Notes: a model not told the origin generated them from the letters alone. A DNA stretch of 64,000 bases from Neckera pumila (GCA_963969595.1 OZ018416.1:10680065-10744064); one strand, 5' to 3'; positions 1 to 13,546 are shown, numbered from the stretch's first letter. Made by a program: numbers and translations.

Positions 1-1570
1 AATTTTGATCCTTGAAACAGAAGAATTATTTCATGTCCAATTTTTATTTTTTACTATTATATTTAAAAAACTTATTTTGTATTATATTTTTTTATTGCTA
101 GCAGTAAGATTTAGAGGTTTTATTTATTAGGGTTTAGGAAATCACTACCTAATTATATATAAGAGCATCCATCATTTTGAAACTATAAAATCTTATCTAA
201 TCATTCAGTATCTAATTATCCACCAAAGCAAAATGAGTTTCATTTAGTGATTTTGGTTATAAAGTTATGAATTTTCTTAAATATTAGTTACTAAATGTAA
301 ATGGCAATTTATATTTCTAAAGTCTGATTTAACTTTCTAAAGCCCAAGCTAGTGATAATCCCAAGATAGAGAGAGAGTGATAAATTCCTTGCTAATGTAG
401 AGATTTAATTTGATCAAAAAATGCAAGAGTTACATTGAAATTGTTGTGATGGCTTTTGAGTTGGAGTTGATTTAAAGCTAATCTTGAATAGAATATATTT
501 GTTAAGAGCTAGAGTATTGAGGAGCATACTCTAGGCATTTACAAATTTGGCTACATGTTACTAACATAAATAATTGTATACTTTTATAATTTTGAATTTT
601 AAAATAAAATACTTCTTAATTGCTATGTTTAGAAAATGAAAAATTTCCATCTCAATGCTAGCTTCTACGTAAATTTTTCTATAAACATTATTAATTTCAC
701 TATTTTATTGAATAGATTGGTGACTATTCAAAAACCTTTGTTTCATCCTATTTTGATTACTTATTGGGGACTAAAGACGATTCTTTCTAAAATTGATTGT
801 AGCTTGAATGTTTTTATTTTAACACTATTTTTTTCCTTTTTAATTCAAAATCTATGTAAAAGATTTCATCAATACCTATGTAAAAGATTTCATCAATACA
901 TAAAAGAAATTCATCAATTTGAACCATACTTTCAATATTGAACTAGAGCTCCAATGCTCTCCGCTGCTCTCCACTCTACCATTGATGCTCATTGAAAGAT
1001 TAAAAAGTTTGAAGCTTCGTTTTTGGCTTAACCCTAGACCGTCCAAGGGGACGGATTTTGGCCATTGGAAATTAGAAAAAGCGGAAATGCCGTTCATAGT
1101 GAACTGGAGTCGCGTGGATCTTGCTAGGGTTAGGGTGATGATTGAATGTGGGACGTGATCGTGGTATTGCCGTAGTTACCGCGACGTGTCTGCAAGCATA
1201 ATGGAGGTTAAACTCTGTAACATGAAAATGTTGGACTTGGCAGTTTGCCTTCAATGTCCAAATAATGACTGTGACAAGCCGGTGAAAGACTGTTGGCATT
1301 GGATCTACTAGGCGTTCCGAAATTGAGCCCACAATGAGGGTTCACGGCTCCGGACGCCTTGCTCCCTTCAGCCCAAACGTGGCAAGATAGTGCGGGAAGA
1401 TACAATGCTTGTGGTGCAGGACTTTTCGGCCAATGTAGGAGTTGTATAAGCTTGTGTTTGTTTTTGCAACCCTTTTGCAAGAACATTGCTACACATTTTG
1501 AATTGCAAACTCTGATGCATATCACCCAAGGACCTTGTTCTTGTTCTCACGGGGGGTGCAGTTAGTGTAT
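1..1570. other. AT-rich intergenic DNA, no supported gene
   Basis: Bases 1-850 are strongly AT-rich and hold no credible coding sequence. Bases about 950-1560 are richer in GC, with several overlapping short open frames on both strands, one of them cysteine-rich at 1359-1565. None resembles a family I recognise and none has convincing splice sites. It could be the remnant of a gene or repeat. Confidence 0.5.
852..899. repeat. 24-bp perfect tandem duplication
   Basis: Two exact copies of a 24-base unit (852-875 and 876-899) lie head to tail. The unit begins CTATGTAAAAG and ends CATCAATAC. This is a simple local duplication in non-coding sequence. Confidence 0.95.
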
Positions 1571-2090
1571 CTAGTCCAAACTACGTGCGAACAAAACTTT
1601 GTACCCCCTATATTATATCCTAAAATTTAAATAAATGAAAACCAAAAAAATATGAATATATTTTCCTAATTTGAAAGTTTATGTTTTGAATTATTGATAT
1701 TTTTATTTGCTAATGATAATTAGTTACAAATTTTTGAAGTAAATAGATACATTGCAGAACTGAAAAATAACTTTCACACCCCTATATTATATCCTAAAAA
1801 ATTGTCTAAAAAATGAACAAAAAATTCCTAAAAATAACTCTCTATTGAAAGTTCATTTTGAGTTGAATATTGATGCAACGGTCATCTAAATGTGTTCTCT
1901 ATAAATATTTGAGTTGGAAAATATGCCATTTTAGGTTCATTTTCAACCTCTTCTAGAAATCATTCCATATTTCATTTGAGTTGGAAATTTTGGCAATAGA
2001 AAACTATAGTCATTATCAAAAAATGCTCAAAATTTTAGTTTGAAATTATAGTTTATTAGAAACCACTTGTTCGCACGTGGTTTGTAGTAG
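1571..2090. mobile_element. MITE-like element with 24-bp terminal inverted repeats
   Basis: The left end CTAGTCCAAACTACGTGCG and the reverse complement of the right end, CTACTACAAACCACGTGCG, match at most positions and continue in GAACAA. The 520 bp between them are AT-rich and non-coding. Inside is a short direct duplication, with CCCCTATATTATATCCTAA present near 1605 and 1781. No clear target duplication could be seen, so the superfamily is open. The paired ends make a non-autonomous DNA transposon likely. Confidence 0.6.
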
Positions 2091-2263
2091 TAGAACCAAG
2101 TGCCCTCCCCGAGCTTGTTCTGAGGAGTGAATCCAAGTTTGAACTAAATCCAATTTAGAACACCTTCTGTTTATGTTTTGGTTTGTTATGTAGGTGTTTA
2201 GTGTGAATTACTGTAGGAGTTTGGTGAGTTAGACCGTACAGGAGGTGGTTCTGAAGTTTGTTA

Positions 2264-2862
2264 CTCCCTCCGTCCTAAAATGATCTTGCTGTTGGATAAA
2301 ATGTTCCGGATTAAGGTTAAAAATATCATTTTTTCAATTTTTTGACATATAAAGAAAGTTTATTGTACTCCTATCACCCTAAAATTTTGAGCTTGAGAAG
2401 TTCTTTTTAAGTATGATTTTATAAATCTTGAAAATTGAATTCGAAGAGCATTTTTAACAAGCACCGGTAGCCACTCATTTGTACTCCACAGTGCAAGAAT
2501 TGACCACAGTGGCCCACTCAAGCATGACATGCTATACATCATGTGCTATTTCAAAAGAACATGGATGCCTCTGATTTTAGGAGGGCATTGATTAAGCTGG
2601 GGCCACCCACCCATATTGTTGACTTCTTATTGTAATCCAAACTCTCCCACTGGAGCGAATTCCTCATTCAGTCCACATCTTTGGAAGTATTCCCATAAAA
2701 GCTGCAAATAAGAGAATTATCGACAATGAAAGTAGAAATGCTCCATATTTTTATGGATTTGAACATTGTAGTCCCTGCCAATCTCCTTCCTTTGGCAACA
2801 AGAAGATCATTTTGGGACATAAAATTATGACCAATAAGAAGATCATTTTGGGACGGAGGGAG
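2264..2862. mobile_element. Stowaway-type (Tc1/mariner) element
   Basis: The left end CTCCCTCCGTCCTAAAATGA is mirrored at the right end by TTTTGGGACGGAGGGAG. This is the well-known CTCCCTCCGT terminal signature of plant Stowaway elements. The element is flanked by TA on both sides (2262-2263 and 2863-2864), the target duplication expected for mariner-type insertion. A second internal copy of the right-end sequence occurs about 35 bases inside, near 2803. The minus strand has short open stretches (2928-2668 and 2542-2360) that faintly recall plant mariner transposase, including an AGT motif, but this is too weak to call. Confidence 0.85.
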
Positions 2863-5800
2863 TATTTGTTTTGGCCAACTGTTGTAGATGTTTCCATGGA
2901 CCTTCGGCAAGGATATTGTAAATTCCAATTCTATTGTCTCGGGGTATTAATCATGTTCATGGTTGATTTGGGAGAATTTGATAGGTAATCAAGGGACTTT
3001 GCTTCCTCTAGTAGCTTCATGAACAGAAGCGCTGGAAGCTTACGCAACGACCTTTACATATGGAGACACCACAGTCACAGAGAACCAGCAATAGCCTGTG
3101 GCTGCGACAAGCATTTGCCGATTTGGTCTGGTCACCCGCCAACCGCTCGTTCAACGTAGTGCCATTTTTTGTCTTCCCGTTTGATCATTTTTTAATCTTT
3201 CATGCCAACTTTTCCACCACGGTATTGCTTTTATGGTTCACCGTAAGCCCTCAGAAACTTATTTTGTACCAAAGCTCATCTTGTCTACAATCTTGCAAAA
3301 AATAATGTCGTCACCCAAAAAAACGCTTCTTCTCCGACCACTTTAGCCTTCATTCCATGCTTCTAGTGGCAAATCTGATCACTCAATTATAATTATTTTG
3401 TGGGATCTCAAAGCGCCTGTAGAATAAAATTTTTGGTTTTTAGGTTATTTTTTTAGTTTTTATTGAAAAAGTATGTAGAAAGTAGTCTAAAAAGTAGAAA
3501 AATAGCTTAAAAGTAGGCTAAAAACACTAAAAAGCATAAAGTAGCTAAAAGTAATCCAAAAAGTAGTTCTCAAACTTTATGCAGTGTAAATGGGGTAGTT
3601 AGGATGGATGAAAAATGTTTTTTTTGGGTACTTCCCTTATAGAATCAGGGTAGATTCTTGTTCTTTTTTGCAAGTCAGACTCATTTCAGGGAAGTCCAAA
3701 TCAGTTTTATGATCAGGAAAACCTTGGTACTAGCAAGAGATGAAACCAGATTAACTCTACAAGCTTTGCATGTTCTAGCGGATCCAGTATGGCAACAGTA
3801 ACCACTCAGTAAGTCCAAGCAATATTGATGGTTAATCAATTATCAATAAGGACTCAGTCCATTACAAACAGTTCAAGCTAGTTCAATCAATTCAAGCCAG
3901 TTCAATTTGATACAAGCTAATGAACCAGAACGTGAAGTATAATCATAATGCTTTTCCATTGTTAATAAGAAAATTCCTATAACAACAAAGAAAACAAAAT
4001 AGAGTACGATGATAATTCCTTTCGGTTGTCAAACTTTTGCCGTAAGAAACTTTATGAAAGTGAAAGCAGCTTGCAAGTGTATCGCAAAGTCTGTGTGCTT
4101 TAGCCGAGAACCAGGAGCTCTGATGGAGTACTGTGTAAGCATAAAGCATTGACTAAATTTAACTACCAGTACTAACAAGCAGGAATGGAAAGCTAAGTAT
4201 TGCAAAGGATTTGGTGGTCCCAGCAAAGCATAATCAGACAAACAGGATCTTCATCCGCCCATGAAGTAATTTGAGATTTTTAGAAAAAATTCCCGGGAGG
4301 TAGTACTCCTCACTTGCACCCATGGAAACAAATGACAAGGTATGAAGTTAGTGACCGCATGCGAGGTGTCTACAGAATACCACAAACTTGTTATCGTTAT
4401 TCACCAGAGAACTTGTTCAAACAAACTCAACATCAAAGCTAAGTCGTAACAAATATTTGCTAAATCAACACCTGTTGGCCGCTATTTTGAGACCCGAGCA
4501 CCATTTCAAACAGCTGCCACAACTCCCCCTGTTGAGCTCGAGCTACAGTAGTGCAGTATCCTCTGAGTAAAAAGTTGTGAATGAATCTCAAACAACACCT
4601 AGGTATGCAGTAAAAAAAATTTTTACACACTCCTGGATGAGTCCAGATGGGGAGTAGAAGCTCGATGGTTTCCAAAGCATTCAAGCTTTTGGTTACCCAC
4701 TTCTGTATTCATCTTTAACTTGGCGAGTTAAGGCATGATCTTCCAAGAAGGCCGCCAAATCTTATTTTATTTCTGACATAAGACAGAGAGGAGTCCAGTG
4801 GCTCTTGCTCTTCCTTTGTCTGTATTCTCAAGAGGAGTTGGTTAATAGTAAGCTTATCTGTGTACAGCAGAGTTCAGCTTGATTAACTAACTACAAGTTC
4901 AGTAAATAACTGAATTTGAAAGGGCCATATTATTTAATGAAAGAGATATGGAATCAAAAAGGAGTCGATATGGAATCAATTTCTAATATATATTGTATCA
5001 AAGTATATAACTAAAAACCTTATTGGTCAGCGGTAGACTTTTAGAAGAATTTTGGAATTTGCACCAAGAACTCTAAGTCTAAAAAAGAAAAAAAAAAAAG
5101 AAAAAAAAAAAGCCTTTTCTGGAACACCTCTTTTTCAAGAGCATTGATCTGTCCTTATCTGTTCAATAACAAGCTTATTCTTAACCTGTATAATAATCTC
5201 TTTTAGTCAAGAATCAATCATTCCAAAATATGAAATTGTTTCTTGGGTCTAAGTTTGCTAAATAATGTCAAGTCATAAATATACATGGAGATATATATCT
5301 ACTTGAGAATGGATTATCAAAGAACTTTGAGTCATAAAACAAATAAGTATACTATAAGATAGTATTGTTTGTTCTAAGTAGAAGCAATATATAAATCTGT
5401 ATCATGAGTGTGTTCTACTGTTCTACTAGACAAGGTAATATCCAACAAAGAATTGTCACTATTCAATCAAGGCCATAAGATAATATTTCCGTCATATTAT
5501 CCAACTCACTATACACACTTTTTTCTAAGTAAGGACAAGTAGGAAAGTAGGATAAAACCATGTTCGCCTGCTCTAAGAAGATTTATGAGGACAAGAGCCT
5601 CACCTGCACCCATGCCACAATCCAAACACTAAGTTAGAACCATGACGTATGCGAGGTGTCTTCAGCTCTGTGTCACTTGTTATTGTTTTCACACAAAACA
5701 GCTTAGAAAGGAACAAAAACAAACCTACACATGTCCATTTTTGGTAGTATAAATTTGCACAACACACAGTACACAACACTAAACCTGATTGTTAGTTGCG

Positions 5801-7548
5801 GACTGAGTGGAAGCCATCCTCGATACAAACTACTGTCTTCAACTAAGGAAACAAGGGGATAAGAATGCTAAGAGCTATCCAATAGAAACGAAGCAAGGAG
5901 AAATGTCACTCAGTTGAAAAAAGCAACAATTCCAGCTTGAGTGTACAACACTGTGTATTGGTAGTCTTATCAGAGAGCAAGTACCCAAACTGACAAGGAC
6001 ACATATAGGGAGTAGGTCCAGCTTAGAAATCCTTAACCCATGAAGATATTTCAATTCAAACTCACAAATTAATATCATCAGCCACCATTAGGCGGCCTGA
6101 TTAAGTAACTGTGTGGAAATCCAAGCATCCAACTACCAAATTAGGTGGTTATGAGGACTAGCATCAGGTGTCTGTCAAAAAATGATGTGAGAATCAATCA
6201 ACAGTACTAGTTGTTGCATACATGGAGGTTAAATAAATTACCCAGTGGGTAGTTTAACCGTAATTGCAGTAATGTATCTAATAATCGCATTATGCAAATC
6301 CAGTTGTAGCTAATTAATATGATCGTATGAAACTCCCATTAGAGGTAGCTTACTAAAAATAATATAACTCTCTACCAATACAAATCATAATCTTCCCCAA
6401 TTAACTTAAATTTAGCTTAAGATCAATATAACTCCCTATGTCATAAGCACATAGGAAGTATATCCAAGGAATATAAAACATTAGAAAATCTATAAGTCCA
6501 CATAGTCATATTTATGTGTTTATAAATTTTAACTTGACATATACAAGGTATAAAATGTCAAATTTCTAGATATCTATTCAAGAGTCTCTTTTGGACAAAA
6601 GCTTGAATTGTAAATCTAGAAAATAGAAAAAAAAAATAAGAAAAAAAAAAGAAAAAAAAAGAAAGAATATATATATATATAATAAAAATAAAAATAAAAA
6701 AATAAAAAAAAATAAAAACACTTGGATAAATGAGGTGTGACTTAGGTCACCCCTTCATCATCACACCAATTTGTTTTCTCGGGAAAACTATAAAAAATTG
6801 AAAAGTGAAGAAATTCACAGCATTTTTAAGACCCAAGTTTATATTAATATATATAAATATATTTTGTGCATTGTCCTTTGTATTTTTGTGAGTACTCCAG
6901 TTATCTTGGTTTATGTGTGTGGAATTTGGAGTGGAAATTTGTGAATACCGAGAGCTGGTCTGAATCAATTGAGTGGAAAATTGGAGTGTTGAAAATGGGT
7001 GTTGTGCATAGCGCTGTTTGAAAAGGAGATTTGGAGCTTTCGACTTTTTACACTTCACGGTGCATTGAAAATCAGATTGTGCAATTTGTCAGTGCTCGAG
7101 TTTGGATCAGTTTGGGCGATCAAGAAATTGATGTCTTGGTAGATCAGGAAGTGACGGAAAATCAGAGATCAACACTCGGGAAGATTTGAAGCAAACAGAT
7201 CCTAAACTTACAGGAACACATTCAAGATTCTTGCAGAATCGGAATTTGAGGAGTTGAGCATCTCTAATTGCTGGATCCAAGATTGTGATTGCATTGCAAA
7301 TGTCAGAAAACAGCAAGATCGTGAAATCAGAGTTGACCGGGCGAAATTGGGAGCAATTTGGTGTGACGCAGGCATCTCCGATAAGTTCCCCCATCCAGGA
7401 TTTTCAAAATTTTGACACTGTAATTGCCAAATTTGAGATTGCAGTTGCATTGTGTGTGTTGATCGAGGTCAAGGAATTGAAATTAGGGCTAATCGGAAGA
7501 AATTGGTGAATGATTGGTGCAAATCCATGATCTCGGAGCCGCAGCATC
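2863..7548. other. Gene-poor intergenic region with diffuse repeats
   Basis: No gene is supported over this 4.7-kb stretch. It contains A-rich tracts (5079-5112 and 6625-6720, the latter with an (AT)n core). A diverged direct repeat near 4309-4375 and 5600-5665 shares a GCACCCATG start and a TGCGAGGTGTCT core. Open frames here are short, lack family resemblance and overlap on both strands. Confidence 0.5.
6625..6720. repeat. A-rich and (AT)n low-complexity tract
   Basis: About 95 bases consist almost only of A, with G or T interruptions and a short ATATATATAT core. It is a simple-sequence tract, not coding. Confidence 0.9.
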
Positions 7549-8514
7549 CACTATAAGAAACCCGTGTTTTTTTTTATCCCTGGATTCTGCATGCTGATGT
7601 CCCGGTTGGTGTCATGAAATGTCTACGTGGACGTCCAAAAAATCGCGTTGCTCAAGACTCAAGTTTGACATCAGGTTTGACATTGGACATCAGCATGCTG
7701 AAGGACCTGATGTCCAAAAAAAATGGATCAACGGGGTCCTCAAAGGCCGCCATGTGGCTGCCACCTAAGCGCCATATGTGCACGGGCAGCCACGTAGGAA
7801 ACTTTTTCATCCATTCTTGACCATGACGTGGCATCTAAGGTGGTATGTGACGTGGCGACGGAAAAAGTGACGTGGCATCCAACAAAGATGACGTGACATG
7901 CCACGTCAACATATTTTTTTGTTATTTAAGAATTTTCTTATTATCTTTGAAGATGTCAACATAGACATCTATACGTTGTCGTGTTGAGAAGAGCGCGCTT
8001 TGGGAATACGCAAAGTATCTGGCTGCAACTGGAATTAGTTAGTCATTGACTTCAAATAATCTTCAAGTCTTCTAATCTTCAATCTTCTCTTTGTTCTTCG
8101 GCCTTCAAACTCCTCCTCGTTGGCCTATCCTGTGTTGGCTCTAAACGGGTCAGGATTCAGTCAGGTAGGTAATAAGAACCACGGGCCTCGGACGGGTAAA
8201 ACAGGACGGCATAACACGAGATGCCGTCCGGATGATGGGCTCTTAAACTTCAAACTCCCAGTGACCAGCTCTAACTAGGCTTTAGCTTTCACCGTGAGAA
8301 CAAACAGATTCAACCATGTGGGTGATTAAATCCCACTGTCTCCACAAACACAAAATGAGGCAAAGCATTGGTTTAACCCAAGCTGCCCGCAACAACAAAA
8401 GTTTACAATAAAAGACAAGCCACAAGCCACAACACACAAATTCTCCTCCAAACCCCAACTTCAAATCTTCACTCCAACTTCAATTTCAAAGCTAAACTTT
8501 GAATGAACGCCACC

Positions 8515-8889
8515 AATGCTCCACAACTCCAAATAGAATGAGTGATAGCTTTTTGTAAAGCTAATACAATTTTCTATACTTTCATCAAATTTCAATTCAT
8601 TCAAATACTCTCTCCAATATCTATGATTGCCCAAAGTTTCGGCTTCTAAAAGTGAGGGCAGCAGACCCTCCTTCACTTCAACACTCACAATTCACTCATA
8701 AATGCTCCAAATACAACAAATGATAGCTATTTGAAAAGCTAACAAAATTATCTACAACTTCTCAAAATTTCATTGCAAAATAAAAATCTGTATGTCTTCT
8801 ATGGTTGGTCAAAGTCTCAGCCCCTTCAATTGGGAGGCAGCAAACCTTCCTCCACTCAAACTAGCACAAATCTCCATTCACAACTTCAA
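8515..8889. repeat. Two-copy tandem repeat of about 186 bp inside the CACTA element
   Basis: Unit one (8515-8700) and unit two (8701-8889) both start AATGCTCC. They share, in order, an ATGATAGCT-like stretch, a CTAACAAAATT-like stretch, a TCTATGATTG/TCTATGGTTG stretch and a GGCAGCA stretch. The copies are clearly diverged. No coding function is evident. Confidence 0.75.
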
Positions 8890-9697
8890 TTCAAGCAAGA
8901 AAAGACCTCTTCCAATCACAACATTATAATACACAACTCCTCCAATTTTCCTTGAAAAACCCCCCTCTCAAAACATAACACAACAACAACCTCCAAACAT
9001 TCGGATCCTCCCTAAACTCACAACGAGAGAGAAGATGAAACAAAATCACCTTTTTCCGACCTTAACTTCACTCTAACTTCACTCTATTTCTTTATCTTTT
9101 ACTTTTCCACTCAATCTCCATCTTATCTTATCTCTAACTTCACTCTATCCACTCTATCTACAGAATAAAGAACTAAAATTTACATATATCTAGTAGAGGT
9201 AAAAAAAAAACTAGAACCCCAATTTCTTGAGGCTCAGAAAAAAAACCCTCTAGTTCGACATAGTATAATCTAAATAAAACACAAAGAAGAATATCGAATG
9301 AGATGAAGCCACCTCAAATGATGTCAACTTCTTTATAATGCAACAAATATTAAAATCTATCTAAATCATATATATATATATACATAATCTACATAATGTC
9401 TGCATTTGCAACACAACAACATTTTCTGAAACATCAATTCAGATATCCAGACGTTTTCATAGATGTATTTTAAAATATCACTTTAGATATCCAAATTTCT
9501 TATGACATCAATGTAAACATCTACTTTTCATCATGAATACATCTGGTAATGTTTGGTATGATCTAGGAGAACAAAATGATGTCACATTAAATATTCATGG
9601 AATGGAATGGACTATTGAGCATGATGTTAATATAAACAGTCTCATATGTCTCATATGATGTCCCTCATGCATGTCATAATGTCCAATAGAACATGTC

Positions 9698-9782
9698 ATA
9701 CACAATACACCATACATTATACATAATATACCATATATTATACATTATATACCATACATAATACGCCGTACAAAATACATCA
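9698..9782. repeat. AT-rich minisatellite
   Basis: Irregular tandem copies of a short unit of the type ATACACCATACATTATACAT lie inside the CACTA element, drifting between ATATACCAT and ATACATTAT forms. Confidence 0.7.
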
Positions 9783-12221
9783 TAATTGGCAATTATGTCA
9801 CATGGCTTCAAAAGCCACTTGATGTGAGTTTATGGAGGGGAAAAAATGAACTTTTTATACAAGAAATAGACGTCCAATAGGATGTTTTTTGCATGTCTCA
9901 AAGGCCGCTCTCATGATGTCTCCATAGACGTTATACCAAATGTGACTATGTTTCCTAAAACATCTAGAAGTCTACAAAAATGTCCAAGAAAACATCTCAA
10001 AGTTTTATAAGATGTCTCCAGTGACATCTCTATGTCTACTTAGACATCTCTAAAATAAGTGTAGAAAATGCAAAGAGACAGCCCCGCTATGCTGACGTGG
10101 CATGCCACATCAGCATAAATTTATGCCACGTCAACTAATTTACACGTGGCATGCCACATCATATGCCATGTCATCTTATTTTCTCCAAAAGCTACCCGAA
10201 GGCTGTCCAATCCCTTTTTTTAACCTTGGTCAAACTTTTATCCAACGAAAAAGTGATTTTCAAAAAATTACCCTCCTTGAAAATTTTCCCCCAAAGCTAA
10301 CATGGCCATCCATGTTTTTGCAAACGCCTTGTTGGACATCAGTGAGTCCTTAAAAATGTCATCAAAAATCTCGATGTCCTCGGGAACACCAACTGGTTCC
10401 ATTTAAATTTTTCGCAGTCATCTGGAACATCCTTGAAAATTTACCCTAAATTGCAATCCTCTTCTTTAATGTCTTGATGTCTTTGCGAACATAGTATGTT
10501 AGGCCTTGGACATTGCATGTTTTTGGCAAACATAAAAAAAAACTTAGGTTTCTTCTAGTGATTGTTTGTTTAATCTGTTCATTGATTGCTCAAATTAGTT
10601 GTAACTGAGGACTCTAGGATGTTGATTACTTGATCAAACCCTGCCTCAGAGTGTGAGAATAAGCAAACTAAAAATGAAATAAAATTTTAAAAACAAGTTT
10701 GGTGAAGATTCAGCGCAGCAACTTCAACTCCAAAATTAGGGATTTGGTCTTTTGGTGACCTTGAAATTCTCAAAATCCTGCGCTAATAGAGTTGGAGATG
10801 ACTTGAATTGCATTGCGAAGTTGTTGTGAGTCAAGAATCAATGCAAATTGCAACAATCATGAAGTGCGGTTCCTTAATCAAAATCATTGGAATCTCGGAA
10901 GGCGCTGCGCGGGAAGAGAGGCGCAAGGAGAGAGGCGCCGGCAGACAGGCACGGCGAAGCAGTTCGGCGCCTGTGGGCTTACGACCCCGCCCGACCCCCA
11001 TGATACCCTCCCCATTGGTATCCGTCTCCTTTCCCGATTGATGTCCGCACTCCCAGTTGATACCCCCTCACGGCCATAAGGTCGAATTGTGCGGTCTTAG
11101 GGTACGATCCACGGTCTCAGGCAGACAGGCACGGCCATAGGGTTGATTTCCACAACTTTAGGCCATTTGGCCATTTAAATTGAAATTTCAAGATTTTAGG
11201 GATTGTTTTAGGAATTCTAAATTTGTAACTATGGTTTTGGGTATAAATTTGGTTGATTTGACTTAATTAATTGACAAAAAAATAAAACAAATTAAAATAA
11301 AGGCTCAAAATTTTTTGAACAGCCCTTGGGCCGTGATTTTAGTTTGGGTCTAGGTCATAGGGTTGTGTTTGATAAATGTTGGTGTGTGTATTAGGAACAA
11401 CTTACCCCGTGGTTTTGGACTTGTAGCCCAATCTTTGAAGAAGGAGAAAGCTCAAAGACCACGAACTTGGTATTTTGTCCTAAACATTTCATACCTTGCA
11501 TACTGGATGTATTGCCTACTAAGACTACCACATGTAGTTATTCTGCACATAGATTCGGAAAGCTCACAAAGAGCAATTACTAACCCTATTGCCCAACACA
11601 TAAAAAAGTATGAAATAACAAATTATTTATATACTTTAAAACTAATATCTTGTTTATATATATGATTAGGTCATAGGCTGCATCCATATATAAGATGTAT
11701 TGCCCAGCCTGATGTGTTGCCAAAGATGTGTTGCCCACTCTAGAATATTATATAGGATCGAAACTCATAGAGCATTGTGTCTGCATTAGTAGTAATGGAC
11801 TGTCCACCAAATCGAGAGAACCTGGAAATAAAGGAAGGGAAAGAAATCAATGCCTCAAAGCAAAATTTATGCCATATAAAGCTTGAAATAGTCAGATTTG
11901 GGCAACACAAAAAAATCACAAAAAGTTGAGATAATTTTTAATTTTCTTATAAATTATATTTTTGTCTAAATATGATATGATTTGTATATGATTTCTTCAT
12001 TTCATTAATATTGCAATCACTCTTGGAGGTATGGTGGCATCTTTGATATCAATCCTTTGTACAAAATATAGACAATCCTTATAGTGAATATCTAAGGCTA
12101 TTTTTAAAAGAGTCTTGAATTGTTGCAATATTGAACTTTGACTTGCAATGGAGGGAAATAAATTTGGAGCATGATTTTGCTATATGTCATGGTTGGAATT
12201 GAATGTATGAAGCAAGCAAGG

Positions 12222-12489
12222 AAAAGGTTTTGCATAAGGTAGCCATTTCCAATACCAACCGGTAACCTAATACCACCCAGATGTAGGGTTGTCATTGATT
12301 TTAGAGTGAGAATCTATGATAGTAGTACATACCTTAACTTCACAATAAGTGTTATAGATTCTCAGTGAAGTTAAGGCATGTATTTGTGTTATAGATTCTC
12401 ATTCTATAATCCATGAAAGCCCTACATTTGAATGCTATTAGGTCAGCGGTTGGTATTGGGTATGTCTACCTTAAGGTTTTATTGATGTA
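12222..12489. repeat. Foldback (palindromic) element, arms about 125 bp
   Basis: The left arm (about 12222-12345) and the right arm (about 12362-12489) are imperfect reverse complements. Matching blocks, in order from the outside, include AGGTAG, CCAATACCAACCG, GACCTAATA/AACCTAATA, ATGTAGGG, GAGAATCTAT and CCTTAACTTCAC. The spacer is only about 16 bases. The structure would fold into a long hairpin and looks like a palindromic MITE. Confidence 0.8.
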
Positions 12490-13484
12490 GACAAGAATAT
12501 GCACATCAACTTATGCCTTATCAACTTTGGTGAGCATAACTCTATTGCACCCATTTAAACTTTACCAGTGTCGGCTATGTCCAGGGCCTTGTACAATTGG
12601 CAATTCCTTGATTCCGTGCTCAAGGTGGTTGCTCCTTGATGCTTTTCTAACCTTGGGATTGCTTTTCTTCTATTTTGAAAGTGACGTTCATTTACAAGGT
12701 TCTTTCAATTTGCTCCCAAAGTGTCAATTCATACATTTGCTGCTTGTTCAGTATTACAAGAATAATGTTGCGTTTCTGCTGTTTTGGTATTCATCTAACA
12801 GATGGTTAACAAATGGTGCCAATAGAGACCTTTGAAGAAGTTTTGCAATTGACAATAGAGGGTGTTAAGGCTCAGTAGCAGCCACTTTCATGCGAGAGGT
12901 AAGCTCCCTGAGAGTCTGCATTCTCAGGTTGTCTATGCTAAGTTGGAGATAGCAGTATTTTGACAAACATTTTTTTAGAGACGACACAAAACATTGATTT
13001 GTGGATTGAAGTATCATCTAGGGGAGGCAACCCATTTCCGATTACTTAAGAAATAACGCATATCTACAAGGCGGATTTCTTCAGTGGGGAAATTTTCTTG
13101 GGTGCAAAAATAGAGTTTGGAAGGTTTCCATAATTTTTCAGATTTTTTATTCTCAAAACATATTTACTATGAATTTTTGAGTTGAAGATTCTGTTCAACC
13201 CAATTTGGTCATAGAGACTTTCCTATTTCCAACCAAAGGCTGGTTGCAAAATCCACCAATTGGTTGCATATTAAGAGTCTTGGAGGCAATCCTAATGTGA
13301 CACAATTGCCTCGGGAACCATGCTATAAGTAATCATTGTTCATCTCCTCCTTCATGGAAAGAAAATAACATACATAGCTACAATGGGATGTCGATCAGGA
13401 ATGGGCTGCCTCCCCCTACTTATATTGATGTATTTACTTATACTAGTGTGACCCTGTGCCGTTGGCCCAATTTTCATCTACTTC

Positions 13485-13546
13485 TAGTTCCACTCCTGGT
13501 TCTACTTCCGATTCTACTCCCAGTTCTACTCCCGGTTCCACTCCAA
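13485..13546. repeat. 12-bp minisatellite, about 5 units
   Basis: Five near-identical 12-base units of the type GTTCTACTCCCG follow one another with single-base changes. In one forward frame they encode a Leu/Val/Pro repeat, but no surrounding gene is supported. Confidence 0.8.

Larger units (their letters stand above)
7549..10560. mobile_element. Non-autonomous CACTA (En/Spm-like) transposon, 3.0 kb
   Basis: The left end CACTATAAGAAACC is followed by a T-run. The right end, read in reverse, is CACTAGAAGAAACC, also followed by a T-run. This is the classic CACTA terminal signature. The flanking trinucleotides are ATC on the left and ATT on the right, a near-match for the 3-bp target duplication of the family. 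The subterminal regions carry many direct and inverted copies of a core such as ACGTGGCATGCCACGT (7800-7915 and 10090-10170), typical of transposase-binding subterminal repeats. Words of the type GATGTC/GACATC are scattered through 9400-10500. No transposase reading frame is present, so the copy is non-autonomous. A GC-richer segment at 7960-8280 may be a captured fragment. Confidence 0.85.

Noticed and set aside
1120..1140. GGGTTAGGGTGATG near 1125, telomere-like
   Set aside because: Only about one and a half TTTAGGG-like units; not an array.
10808..11079. Arg/Pro-rich overlapping frames in the GC-rich island
   Set aside because: Two frames are open at once, composition reflects local GC, and no domain or splice context is visible.
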